Position numbers and translations under genes: made by a program
Notes under the pieces: generated by a model
The model's database searches: none
What the model saw: only the letters and a program-made list of their open reading frames with translations
What the model was told of the DNA's origin: nothing
Shown: positions 36,471 to 48,881 of the stretch, one piece after another
Numbering within the stretch: position 1 is the first letter of the stretch
Layout of the letters: each line of letters opens with the position of its first letter
DNA from: Tamarix chinensis
Lineage: Eukaryota; Streptophyta; Magnoliopsida; Caryophyllales; Tamaricaceae
Assembly (NCBI GenBank): GCA_030549775.1
Contig: CM060180.1
Coordinates: forward strand, 32,027,090-32,091,089
Reading direction: 5' to 3'
DNA: 64,000 nucleotides

Positions 36471-37898
36471 ATACATATATATAGATATAGACAAATAGAT
36501 CACCATGGCCTTACTCACATACTCTTTCACTTTAAGTGATTGGTATCTTATTCAAGATTGATTCTCAGGCATAAGACACCGTCAAAACATATATATATAT
36601 ATATATATCATACGTCTAAGTTAAGTCTTTTCAAACCCTAATCACACTCCCTTTAGTACTCATTATCCCATATTAATTAATCCACACAACTTATATTATC
36701 TCATCTCCAAATCCCCTCATTTTTATCACACCCAATATGCACAACCTAATTCCCATAAGTATGTTTTAATAATCTTATCCTGATATGTTAATTATAGAAA
36801 TATCCAAGACCCAAATTCTATAGAATTGTCGTAACACTCCCCATGAAATTTTCATGATTACTAATTCTAATAGATAACCTCTAAATCTTAAACATGGAAT
36901 AATGATATTATCATTACAAGATAGTTTGTCCCAAATTAGCCATTAAATCATTTAAGGATCCCAACTAACAATAATACTTCTATGAACTCATCATGCTATT
37001 AATATCATGTTTTAAACCTCCTAACACATAAAATACCAATATTAACCCATAATAACCGAGTTACCCTTAAGCACAAATAAAACCTTTATTTTATAAAATC
37101 TTATACCTTTCGCACATATTATTTTTCCAAGTCCCCCATTTATCATCATACCTCATGAGAATCCTTAAGTCCATTTATCACAACTCATTCAACTCATATT
37201 TCATACCATAAGATATATTTACATAAACATGACAGTATCATCATTCAACCTATAATTCATACCATAAGATATATTTCTACAAATATGATATTATCATCAC
37301 AAATTATAACATAATGGTACCTCTTACCAATTCTTACTTTATTTCAACTTAACACTCATATCATCACTAAATATCAATATCAACATATGTTACATAATAT
37401 ATCAACAATAACATGAAAAACACATATAGCCATACAAGCAAATAACATCAAAAATCCTAAATATCAAATAGTATCATTACCAGCCTAGGACATCAGGCTC
37501 TAAGCATGCAAATCCTAGACTTCCTTCTCCGAAGCTATTGGAATACCACCTACAAAAATAATAAAATTCACGGTTAGGCTCAAAGAGTTAAATCGAAGGA
37601 AAAATCAAGGTAAAGAGGGTAAAAATAGATATAATCGTAGTTAAATGGGAGCTTGATATATGTGGATGTGTAGAGGAATGTGTGGTGGAGCTATGGTTAA
37701 ATTTTAGCGGTATTTGGTTGAGGTTTGGGGGTAAAAATAGGGATGCACGACTAAAGGAATGAGGTTGCATAATTGTGTAGCAGGCGATGCAGCTTCTAGT
37801 CGAGGGAAAACAAGGTGCATGGCAGACGGTGTGAAATTTGAGCGGTCATGCAGCAACAGGTCGAGAGGAAAAATTATGCACGGTCAGATGGTATAGAG

Positions 37899-38619
37899 TA
37901 GGGCTGTTCACGGTTCAAATATCCGATATTTCGGATATTTGATTGTCGGATATTTGAAATTTCGGATATCTAAAAATGATATTTGATTTGAAACTTCGGA
38001 TATCCGGAAGATCAGATATTTGAATTTTCGGATCGGATATCATCGGATATCAAATATATCCGATATTATTTGAATACAATTTCAAATATAAAAAAAGTTA
38101 CCAAATGACAAATATATTTTATATTATCCGATTTGTTGAGCGAATGTTGAGCAAATATCCGATTCGCTTAGCAAATATCCGACTTACTCAACAAATATCC
38201 AATGTTAAAACTAAAATAAGAAAGGAGTGGATGGAGTATATCGGTATGCAGAGTATTTTTATTTTTATTTTTATAAATATCTAAAAAGGGATTATATTAA
38301 AAATATAATTTTAATTAAATTAAATTTTGCCTCAAATAATAAATAAAGTAAGTAAAAATTATACACAGACACATCTAAATTTATTTATATACAATTATAT
38401 ATAAAATAAAAAATTATAAAAAATATATAAATATTTTTTCTTCGGATCGGATATTATTTGTATTTGTCGGATCGGATATTTGATTTGTTTGACTTTTCGT
38501 TGACCGGATCGGATATTTGATTTGAAAAAAAAAATCGGATCGGATATTTGTTTTTTCGGATCGGATTGCTTCGGATATCGGATCGGATAAGCAGATATTG
38601 GATAACATGAACAGCCCTA
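37899..38619. mobile_element. hAT-like element 3 (TAGGGCTGTTCA ends, GGATAT arrays)
   Basis: A 721-bp element with inverted ends TAGGGCTGTTCA and TGAACAGCCCTA. Flanks are gtatagag (37891-37898) and atacagag (38620-38627), an 8-bp duplication with two mismatches. Both arms consist of reiterated CGGATATTTGA/GGATCGGATATC units, so the arms are partly complementary. Non-coding; open frames across it are repeat-driven. Nested in solo LTR G. Confidence 0.75.
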
Positions 38620-39680
38620 ATACAGAGGTTGCACAGCAGTGTAGAAGGGGATTTAAGCGGTGCACCAGCCGTGACTCTGCAACGTTGCAACACACGAGAG
38701 GAAGAAGAAGGAATAAGAGGTGGTGGTCGGCGGTGATGGTCGGCAACGATGAGGAGGAAGGTCGAGGTAACCTTGGTGGTCGATCCACCAGCCAAAGGGT
38801 GGTGAGTGGTGGACGAGGTGGTGCACGGTGGGGTGAATGATGATGTGTAAGCTAAAAATAAGGAAAGGAAGGAGAAGAAGAATAAGAAAAGAGAGAAAAA
38901 GGAAAGGAGAAGGAAGAGGGAGCTCGATAATGACTCTTTGACACAAATATAAGTAGAGTGAGGCAAAACCAAAGAGAAATAAGGAAAGTGTGAGGTGTGT
39001 GTGTATATATATATACACGTACATGTGTGCGTGTATGGTGTGAGTCGGGAATGAAGATAAGGATAGGGGTTGGCGTGCAACGGTGATGATGGTGCTTGTG
39101 CAGCTACAAGGTGATGGTGATGGTGATGGTGCAAAGTATAGTTAGGGTAGAGTAGTAGCTGCAAGTTGAGGGTGGTGATGGTTGATGTAAATGTTGCATG
39201 AGAAGGGAAAATGGCAGAGGAAGATGAGTGTGTGAGGCGTGTGCATAAGGGGGTGCAGTCGGGCAAGGATAAGGGTGTAGAAGGAGAAGGAGAAAAAGAA
39301 GAAGGGAGGTAAGGTGATGGGTGATAGACGCAGAAATGTGATGGTGCAAGTGGATGGTGCAAGTTGCATAAGTTCAGAAGTTGCAACTCAAGGTTGGTGG
39401 GAGGAAGAGAAGAAAGAAAAGAAAAAGAAAAAGAGAAGGGTTGGGAGATTAGTTTAGGGTAATTTTAGATTAGCTAAAGGTAATTAGGATTAGTGAAAAT
39501 TTTAGCGGATTTTGATTTTGGTTTACGAATTATGGTTTATCAAAGTTAAGGTTTTAGAATCGGTTAAAGTTTCAGAATTAAGGAATTAGATTAAGGCTAA
39601 CATAGGATTTATTAAGATTATAATTAACTTAGGGTGCTAATGATGCAGGATTAGACTAAGAATTTTTTTGAGATATTATA

Positions 39681-40207
39681 GATTTTTGGAGCATTGTGTG
39701 ATTATGTGTAACGTGGGTATACTACCTCTTGTGAGGTATTATGATTTACTTAGTACAAGGAAGTTGTATTGATACTAATTTTGCATATAACTATGTGAAG
39801 GACATGGAGTGACTTAAGGCGTGTTATAGTGACCAGAATAAGTGAATCCCTTGGAAAGATAACCTATTTTTGGAATGGGCTTACGAGTCTAAGAGTTAAG
39901 ATAAACTAGTGTTGTACCTTTGGGTACCTATTTTGATGTAATCATTCTTCCTTCAGACTCTTACGTCCCTTGGTGTATTTTAATTTCTATTATTGTACGA
40001 AATATATTATCCATAACTCATATTTATTTATTATCTCTAATTTTTGTTGTTTTATTCCAATTATGATTTGTTTTAGCCTCGACACTTGGTATGAGAAAAG
40101 TGAATAAACCGGACATATGCTAAGTGTGGCGGTAACACCCATTAATTTGGTAATTAATACTTCCATAAAAATGAAAATTTTAAGTTGTAAAATTGGGGAG
40201 TGTTACA
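39681..40207 (+). repeat. 3' part of an LTR (E)
   Basis: Contains the conserved ACACTTGGTATGAG..ACCGG..GCTAAGTGTGGCGGTAACACC block (40082-40130) and ends AATTGGGGAGTGTTACA at 40207, as the other LTRs do. The upstream part was interrupted by solo LTR G. Confidence 0.65.
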
Positions 40208-40746
40208 AAGTGTGTGAACGTGTGAATTTATGTGTGAGGGCACACTATATTTATGTATTTTTAATATATTTATAATAACATACTAGAATAAGGTTGTATG
40301 TTGTAGAGTATTTATGCTTGGGCTGTAAAGGTAGTTCAACAAAAAAAAATGTTGTCTTATCGAAGGCATAATTTGCTATTCTTGACCTTACCATTAGATT
40401 GCTCACATATTTTACTTACAATTTGAGATGTGAACATGTATAGTCATAATTTTGAGTGATTTAAGTTTTTTATGTTCTAGTGGTATTTCTATAATTTCAC
40501 ATAAAATATGAAATTTTATAATATGTATACCTAGTATGTCTTCTATTATGTTTAGTGTGAAAATCATGTAAAGTTAGATATACATGATTAGGGTTTAAAT
40601 TGCTAAATGGCCTTGAGTATGCTTTAAGGGTAAAGCGGTAATTTTATTACTTCTAAAAAATTTCTAGAATTATAATTTTATGTTGAATTGTTTATTTTAA
40701 TGTTATTTGGGCATTTCATGAACTTCATTAAATTCTAATACCATTT

Positions 40747-40811
40747 GGTATAAACATGGTAGTTTAATGAGTAAATAACCTTAAAGGGCATTAAACTACC
40801 ATGTTTATACC
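40747..40811. repeat. Perfect 23-bp inverted repeat (hairpin)
   Basis: Arms 40747-40769 and 40789-40811 are exact complements, beginning GGTATAAACATGG and ending CCATGTTTATACC, around a 19-bp loop. A 28-bp direct repeat (GATGTCTTTAGTGGAC.. at 40812-40839 and GATGCCTTCAGTGGAC.. at 40883-40910) follows immediately. Confidence 0.85.
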
Positions 40812-41285
40812 GATGTCTTTAGTGGACTTTTAGGTTTACTATTTTGGCTAAGATGTGACTAAATGTGAATAATCAAACATAGGATGCCTTCAGTGGACTT
40901 TTAGGTTTACCTTAGTGTTGATTCTTGACTTTAACTTGGATTGTTGACCTCAAGGATAACTTGAATAATTTGAAATAAGGGAAATGGTTAAATATAGAAT
41001 GGTTATTGTATGTGTATTATGTGATATTTGTGATCACCTAATAAAATACTAATATTTAAAGTAAACGACCCTGAGATTGGGAATAGTGGCTCTTTAGGGT
41101 TATCTACCATAAAGATGAGGTTTTGCCCTTGGTTTGGTTTGGATTTTGCGTGGTGTATTAGTGCCCTAGCTTAACCCTATATCTTACTCTACTCAGTTTG
41201 TTGGACTTCTTTTAGGGCATTCATACTTATGGATTAGGTGTCATTATTAGTATGGCACCATGCTTTCTTTCTATGCTAGTGCAAC

Positions 41286-41735
41286 TAGGGATGGCAACGG
41301 GGCGGGTCGGGGACATGGACCCCATCCCCATCCCCAAACCCGATAAGGAAAATAATCCCCGAACCCGACCCGATCCCCGATATATTTTTTTTATCGGGGA
41401 TTCCCCGACCTGATCCCCACGAGGATCAAATCCCCATACTCGACCCGATCCCCGATCTATTTTCCATCCCTGACTTATTCCCTATTTTTAAAACCCAACC
41501 CGATCCCCGAAACCCAACTTTATACCCGATCCCCGATCCTCAAACTATTTTTTTATATTATATTTTTAATTTATATTCTATAAAAAATTATATATATTAA
41601 TATATGATTATATAAATATATATATATAAAAATTTCGGGGCACCAAAAAAATCCCTATTAAGAATCCCCAAACCCGAACCCGAACGGGAAATCCCCGACG
41701 GGGCCCCGAACCCGCCGGGGAAATTGCCATCCCCA
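41286..41735. mobile_element. hAT (Ac/Ds-type) non-autonomous element 4
   Basis: A 450-bp element with ends TAGGGATGGCAACGGGG and, on the other strand, TGGGGATGGCAATTTCC. The 8-bp duplication AGTGCAAC is perfect (41278-41285 and 41736-41743). The interior is reiterated CCCGATCCCCGA-type sequence around an AT-rich core at 41545-41630. GC-rich arms with no coding capacity. Nested in LTR relic F. Confidence 0.9.
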
Positions 41736-42203
41736 AGTGCAACTAGGGTACCTTAGTGCAATTAGGTCGGTAGTTGGAAGGAAACTGTATTAACTTTGTG
41801 TGTCGGTATGACTAAAGTAACTTAGTGTCTCCAGGTTGATATAATCTCCTCTCGAGTAATTAGGGCTATCCGATGTATGCTTCAACATCTTTTGATCCGG
41901 ATATCCCTTATACTCTTATGCTTCCTTGTGTATTTCTTTTTGTTGGTTGCTATAACTTTTGTTCGATCTTTTTTCATATCGAAACAATACTAATTTGTAA
42001 TATAATGTACTATCTACTTCATATAAATGTTGTTACTAAGTTAAGTGGAGTGATATTTTAGCATTAACACTCAATGTAGAAATGGTAGGAGTAAACCAAG
42101 CTTTTACTAAGTGTGGCGGTAACACCCTACATTTTTAATTTTTAACTTTCACACATCACGCTTTTAAATGAAAAATTCAAGTGCAAAAAATGGGAGTGTT
42201 ACA

Positions 42204-43440
42204 GTCCCTAGTTGCATTAGAGTACTAAATGTTTAGAATGGAAAATGATTTGTGCGGTATACATCTCATGCCCCAAGTTAGCCCCCAGTGCAAAAGGCCT
42301 TTGGATTGAAGGATTCATTCTACTTACATAGGTAAAATCACAAACACTATGAGGAATAAGCATATTTAAGGAATTGGACTCTTAGTTTTCATAAGCGGTT
42401 AGCCCATCACAATGGTTTTCTTAATAGATGTATTGGAAGTACGTGCATTATGTAGCTACGGCATTCATTCCATGGGTGAGCTTGTTATCCCACTTAATTT
42501 GAGTTTAGATTTATAGTTTGAGATGCATATAACTAGGTAGTTATGTGGCTTCATGGGCTACTCTGTCTTAGAAGCAAGTGGATTCCTTTTGAATGATGAG
42601 TTGCACATGACTAGATGGTTGTGTGGCTTCTCTAACTAGTCTACTTTTGAAGTGGGTTAGAGTTACATCTATGTTGTGTTAAATTGATCTTGTTAGCTAG
42701 TGATGTTACCTTTCTTGAATAGCTTATACGGGTTATCAACATAGCACGTGAGTGTTCTCTTATTTTCAATTTAGGCATAATGTGAAGTTCCACACGTGAT
42801 AATATGCCTTTAAAAATGATATTGTGTTGTTGCATGTTATATGTGTATGTGAGCATGTTACCTCTTGAGAGGACTTGTGGTTTACTTAGTATAAAGAAGT
42901 CATACTAATACTAAACCATTTCAGGAAATTATTTATAAAGGGCGCATTGGTTGGAGGTCTCTAAGAGTTAGGAATATCAACGGATTAAGATTCCCTACTT
43001 TTGTGATTTGTAATTAAATCAGTAGTGCAATATACTCAAACTTTAGACACAAACCAAAACCCAATTTTTTCTAAAAATATATATATTAGTACATTAATTC
43101 TAATTTTTATTAATAATAAAGTGATATAAACTAATAATAATACATTATAAAAGAAAAATATGGCATAAAAGTATAATAAATCTATTATTAGTATTATTTC
43201 TATTATAAGCATCATTATTATTGTTATTATAATAAAAAAAGATTTACATTTTTTTGTGCCCCAATTTTATTTTATTTTGTATTATTATTAGTTTGTATTA
43301 TTTAATTATTAATAAAAAATAAAATTAATACACTAATATATATATATTCTTAGTAAATTTTGGTTTTTAGTTTGGGTTTAGAATTTAGGTGGTTAGCATT
43401 ATTCTAATTAAACTATTAAATAAATTTGAAACGAGTGTAA
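42204..43440 (+). repeat. Old LTR-derived and AT-rich sequence
   Basis: GTTACCTCTTGAGAGGAC..GGTTTACTTAGTATAA.. at 42860-42900 and the following 80 bp resemble 39730-39920 of LTR relic E, so this is another decayed copy. 43060-43400 is a palindromic-looking AT-rich stretch (TATATATTAGT..TAATTTT and its approximate complement). No gene seen. Confidence 0.45.
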
Positions 43441-43441
43441 G

Positions 43442-43477
43442 TATAACACTAAAAAATTTACTTTGTAGAAGCATAGT
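43442..43477 (-). repeat. Terminus of an old minus-strand LTR split by LTR A
   Basis: TATAACACTAAAAAATTTAC.. looks like the complement of an LTR end. Its continuation after the A insertion is probably 60425 onward (ATTAAGATAATC..). Very decayed. Confidence 0.35.
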
Positions 43478-46139
43478 TGTAATACCCCAGATTTTTGCCT
43501 AGCCTAATCTCTTATCATTAACACCCTGATTCAATTATAATCTCACAAAAATCTTATTAATAGCCTTAACCAAATTGTTTAATCCTGAAACCTTAATCGA
43601 ATCCAAAATCTTTGATATGGATAAATCATATCTTGTAATCCGATCTTAATTCCGTAAAATTTACCACTAATCCTATCTATTTTGGCTAACCTAAAATTAT
43701 CTAAAACTAATCTAAAAACTTTACCTTTTCCTTTTCTTCTCATTTCTTTAGTCATCTTTGCCATAAAGATTGACTTTGGCAATTTGCAACTTGCATCCTC
43801 CCATCACCTCTACTATGACCACCATCATCCATCATCCATCATCACCCTCTTCTTCCCCCTCATGTTGCCCGATCTGCACGCCACCGTATCTCCCTACCAT
43901 TTCTTTCTCAATCCTATGCAACATATACTGTAATCCTCCCAAATTTTAAAAACTTATAATTTAATAAATAACTTTTATTTGAAATAAATTAGCTTTTAAA
44001 ATTATATAGTTTAATTATTTTATGGACTTTTGAGTATATAAATTTGGATAGGAATAATTAATGAATTAAAAATAAATATTTTGTTATTTTATCATACTAT
44101 TTTTATTTAAATAATTTTCTAAACTAATATTTTACTAACTTTATCTTTTTTAAACGAATATATTAAATTATAATGAATTAAATTATTAAATTGAATAATT
44201 TATCAAGAATATTACATTTTATGATTTTATAAATTAATTTATTTTATTTTCCCTATTTTTCCATTTCCCCTTTTTGCCCTTTTGCCCTTATTCCTTTTTC
44301 TTCTTTCTTTTCTCTTCCTTTTTCTTCCTCCGGGCAGCCCGGCCCGGCCTGCCTCCCCTGGTGCACGATTGGGCCATCGACCCATCTCCCCTCTCTTCCT
44401 TCCTTCCTTTCCCACGTGGGCCGCTCCTCCCTTCCTCTCCTCGCACGCGTGTCATAGCCCAGCCCAGCCTTTTTTCTTTCTTCCGTTCTCCCCTTAGACC
44501 GGGCCGGCCTAACCTCTTTTCTTTTCCTGCGCCGGTCCGCTCGCCGTCCCCTCCCCTTCCTTCTTTCTTCTTCCACGCCCAACCACCGTCCTCTGCCATG
44601 CTCGAGCATGCCGGCTGCACCTGCAACTGCCATGCCCGACCACCACCTACCTCCCTACTACTCCCTCTCTCTCCCCCGTCATTTTCTTTCCTATTTCGAA
44701 CCAAACTAACCCCTACATACCTAGCCCGCATGCCCTTTTCCTTTCCCTCTTCTCCCCTTCCCTCTCCCTGCCAACTGACCACCCCTGCCACCCTACAGAG
44801 CCACGATCGGCCACCTACTTCCCCTAGCTCTTCCTCTTCTTTTTCTTCTCCTCACTAGCATTTCTTGCCCCATTTTTTGAGCCTTACTTTCCCTTCCCCG
44901 ATTCTTTTCTCTCATTTTCTCCTCCTTCCCATTTTTCCCCGATTTTTGTACCACCGCCACCCTCCGTCGCTTACACCGCCACACTGACCCATGCGCCGCC
45001 TTCTGCCACCACCTGCTACTTCCCTGCACCATCACACCACCCCTCGAGCCACCCTGCAGTCCCCTTATTCCTCCCCTCCTCTTTTTCCCTTCTTTTCCCT
45101 CCCTTCTCGGCAACTACCCTGCACCGCCTCCTTCTGCCGCCGTCCCGCCGCCTATTCCGCCACCAAAACCACCAATCCACACCCTGCAACCTCCTCTACC
45201 ACCTCCATACCTTATTTGGCCAAACCAAGCCCCCTTACCCCTCCATTTTCCCCTCTCTTTTCCTTCCTTCTCATCTCGGTCCAACCCAATGGCCCCCTTG
45301 TCGCCTTGCCGCCGCCATCCAACAACCCATCCCCAGCCTCCACCTACACCCCCTCTTCACTCCTGCACCCTTCCCTTGCCTCCAATCCTCCCCCATCAAC
45401 CTTCTTTCCTAGCCTAAAGACCCCAACCCGAAAAACACCCCTTCCTCCCTTCTACCTCCTTACCTTCGACCCTTTTTCCCCCTGTAGTCTGCATGCGGCT
45501 CACGTTGTTCATGCAGCGTGAGCTCCACATTGATTTGGGAATTAAAATGTTTAATTTTTCGAGGTATATTAATAGTTAAGTAAAGTGTATTATTAATTAA
45601 GTTTTTATAATTTTTTATCCTTTTAATTTCCTACTTCTAATATTATAATTATTGACATTATTTCTAGGTGTTGATTTTGCTATTAAAGCTTGAATATTTA
45701 ACCGAGATACCGGTAAGGTTTGATTTTCACGGGATCTAAGGTAATCGTTAAACCCCACTTAAACGCATGGAAAAACGTATGCTAACACATTAGGGATTTT
45801 AGTATGATTTTATGCATGTTATGTGTTGCCTAGTATGATATATGTGGTTGCTTATATTGATTGATAAAAAGAAAAGCACGCTAGCTTTTGTGCCATGTGT
45901 AGAGATGATACTTAAGGAAGGAGTTTGATTATCGATGGAAATGTTAAATGCTTGTCTATGATGTATTATGTTATTAATGCATGAATAATATTACTGTGAG
46001 CCTAAGGGTATTTTAATAATATGCCTATGTAAGTATGTGATCTAATATATGTAGTTGCTAATGAGTATTATGTTGAATAATGACAAGTTGGTGGAGTTAG
46101 ATGATAAGAATGAAGTACTAATACTAGTATTTTATGTAG

Positions 46140-47480
46140 TGGTAGTAAATTCATAAAAGTGGTGTAATAAAGGGGTAAAATGGTAATTTTATAAGTGGAA
46201 GGGTATTTTGGAAATTTTGGAGTAAAAGGGTATTTTGGTAATTTCGAAAGAAAAAGGTGAAATGATAATTTTATAAGTAAAAGGATAAAATTGTAAGTTG
46301 TAAGAAAAAGGGGTATTATGGTAATTTTGGAGGCAAAAGGGCAATATGGTAATTTTATGATTAAATGGCAAAATGGTAATTTTATAAGTAAAGGGGTACC
46401 ATGGTAACACTTATAAAATGCATGTAAAAGGGTAATTTTGGAAGAGAAGGGTAAGAATGGTAATTTTAGAAGTAAGGGGTAAAATAGTAATTTTGGATGT
46501 AAAAGGGTATTATGGTAATTTGCAAGCAAAAGGGTAATATGGTAAATTTGGATGTAAGGGGGTAAAATCGTAGTTTTATAAATAAGAGGATATTATGGTA
46601 ATTTTGTAGTAAAGGGGTAAAACGGTAATTTGCGAGTAAAAGGGGTAAATTAATAATTATAAATATGAAGAGGGGTAAATTGGTAATTATAATTATGGAG
46701 AAGTGTAAATTGGTAATTATAATTATGGAGAAGGGTAAATTAATAATTATAAATATGGAGAGGGGTAAATTGGTAAGTATAATCATGGAGAAGGGTAAGG
46801 GCAAGTTGGTATTTATAATAATGGAGAAGGGTAAATTGGTAATTATAATTATGGAGAAGTAGAAATTGGTAATTATAATTATGGAAAAGGATAAATTAAT
46901 AATTATAAATATGAAAAGGTTAAATCGATAATTATGATAATGGAGAAGGGTGATTTGGTAATTTAACCAACAGGAGGGTAATTTGGTAATTTTGATAATG
47001 GATAAGGGTAATTTGGTAATTCATCCAACTAAAGGGGCATTTCGGTAATTATGATAATGGAGAAGGGAAATTTGGTAATTTGACGGATTAAAGGGTAAAT
47101 TGGTAATTATTTAACCAACTAAAGGGGAAAATTGGTAATCATGATAATGAAGAAGGGTAATTTGATAATTTATCCAACTTAAGGACACTTTAGTAAATAT
47201 AACAAAGGAGAAGGGCAATTCGGTAATCTAATTAAACAAATAGGAAATATGATAAGTGTAGCAATTATGAGGGGTGAATGATGATCTAAAAAGTGTAGGA
47301 GATAACTTGGTAACCTAAATCGGGTAAGGGGTAATTTGGTAATTATGCAACCTGAAGGGTAATAGGGTAATTTGTCAAGTAAGGAAGGGATGACTTCGCA
47401 ATTATATAGGTAAGGGGTAAATAAGTAATATGTACCTAACATGTCATTGTGATTGTGGAATTTCATAATATGATTCAAAT
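46140..47480 (+). repeat. Minisatellite of 27-30-bp GGTAATTwTAA units
   Basis: About 45 degenerate tandem units of the form AAAGGGGTAAAATGGTAATTTTATAAG. Between 46650 and 46930 they become a regular 30-bp unit, ATTATGGAGAAGGGTAAATT plus GGTAATTATA. The 30-bp phase leaves one frame open (ten-residue repeats MEKGKLVIII), an artefact of periodicity. Confidence 0.85.
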
Positions 47481-48873
47481 AATGTTGATTAGTAAGGTAA
47501 GAGTATTTGATAATTAGTAAGTATCACGAGAACAAATCCTAATTCGAAATTAGATGAGATTATGATGGCCTTAATGGTTTCTCTATGATATCTTGGATAA
47601 CCGTCTGAATAATAAATGACTAATGATATCAGAACGATTGAAAGTGAATAAGTATCTGATTATTGTGCTTTTCGTGATCACTTTAATTAAGACACTAATA
47701 CTTAAAGTGGAAGACCTCAAGATCGGAAATGGTGGCTCTTTAGGGGTCACTACCCTAAAGACGTGGTTTAGCCCACAATTATTTTGGTATTTGCTGGTGT
47801 ACCTTTGTGCCCCAGCCAGGCTCTATATCTTACTCTATCTAGCTCTACAGACCTATTTAGGGGGTATGCATACTTATGGATTAGGTGTCCTTGTTGGTAG
47901 GGTACTGAGTAACTTTATGAAATGCCTCAAAAATTCTAATTTTATTATTTGTTGTTAAATAATATTTTATTATTTAATTTTATTAAAATAAAAGGGAATT
48001 AAGTAGGACAAATTAATAAGAAATTTATAAGTATTTTAATTAGGAGAAATTTGGGTATTTTAGCTAATTAAAGATTTTATTCTAGAAAATTATTAAATAA
48101 ATTATTTTATTTAAAGTAAGAAGGATAAATTAGTTTCAAATTAATATTAATTTTATAAATAATTTAATTTGAGAAAATTAGAGTGTTTTGCTAATTAAAA
48201 TGGAATTTATGAAAAATCTCTTAAAAATCATATTTTAGCCTAAAAAGGGATTTAAATATTATTTTATTTAAATATGATTAATTTTAAATATCCCAAATAT
48301 CCTATTTAATTTAATTTACCCAACCTCCTATTTCTTTTTCTTTTTCCTTTTCCTTTTCTTTTCTTTCTTCCTTTTTCTTTCTCCTTTTCTCTTCTTTTTC
48401 CTTCGGAGCGGCCCAGCCCGCGCGACCGCAACCTTCTTTCTCCCTCGCCGCGCCGCGTTTTATCTCTTTTCCCCCTGGAACGCTGTGCTTTGATTAATCG
48501 TTTTACCATTGTCGGCCAGTCAGTCTCCTCTCCCTTTCTTTCTTTCTTTTCTGCCTCGAACCGCCCGATCTAACCCACATTTCTTCTTCTTCCTTTCTTC
48601 TTCCCGCCGTTCGCACCTGCAACTTCATCCCGATCAGCCGAAAATTTTGCCCGCGACTACGCACGTTTACTGCCCACTTTCTCCCCCTCTCTTCCACGTC
48701 GAATCACTAACCACACTTGCCTGCCCACTTCTCCCATTCCTCACACGATTTCCCTCTCCCCCGACCATTTGCAGACCACGATCGGGGAGTGCGCCGGCTG
48801 CCATAGTCGACCAGTGCCCACTCCTGCCAACCACTCCCCCACTCTCCCTTCGACCCTAACTTCCTTTCAAGCC

Positions 48874-48881
48874 TATAAATA
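48874..48881 (+). promoter_or_regulatory. TATA box of solo LTR C
   Basis: TATAAATA after the CT-rich leader, at the place equivalent to CTTTAAATAG in the young LTRs. Probably the retrotransposon core promoter. Confidence 0.5.

Larger units (their letters stand above)
35418..39680 (-). repeat. Solo LTR G (minus strand)
   Basis: Bounded by TGTAACAATCC at 35418 (complement of an LTR end) and GATATTATA at 39680, where the original TG has become TA. GATTT on both sides (35413-35417 and 39681-39685) is a perfect 5-bp duplication. Reverse-complement features of the lineage are present: CACTATTCT..CCGGTGGAAC array (36060-36470), segments matching solo LTRs A and D (37590-37740), and an AAAATTTTAGCGG..GGATTAG block near the 5' end. 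It carries a nested hAT element at 37899-38619. No internal region or second LTR, so it is a product of LTR-LTR recombination. Confidence 0.88.
40208..42203 (+). repeat. 3' part of an LTR (F)
   Basis: A stretch at 41030-41260 (TAATACTAATATTTAAAGT.., AATAGTGGCTCTTTAGGG.., TTATGGATTAGGTGTC) matches solo LTR B at 47690-47890. TTTACTAAGTGTGGCGGTAACACC is at 42104-42127 and the end is ATGGGAGTGTTACA at 42203. A left border was not found. It carries a hairpin at 40747-40811 and a hAT element at 41286-41735. Confidence 0.6.

Noticed and set aside
38454..39386. 310-codon minus-strand open frame across the hAT element and solo LTR G
   Set aside because: It runs through hAT arm repeats into CT-rich LTR leader; Ser/Leu/Pro/His-rich with no motif.
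44253..45521. Several 100-190-codon frames on both strands in solo LTR B
   Set aside because: Pyrimidine-rich leader sequence; Pro/Ser/Phe- or Arg/Glu/Gly-rich translations with no domain, open in several frames at once.
46665..46862. Ten-residue repeat protein (MEKGKLVIII)
   Set aside because: Consequence of the 30-bp unit length of a minisatellite in an LTR; no start context or extension.
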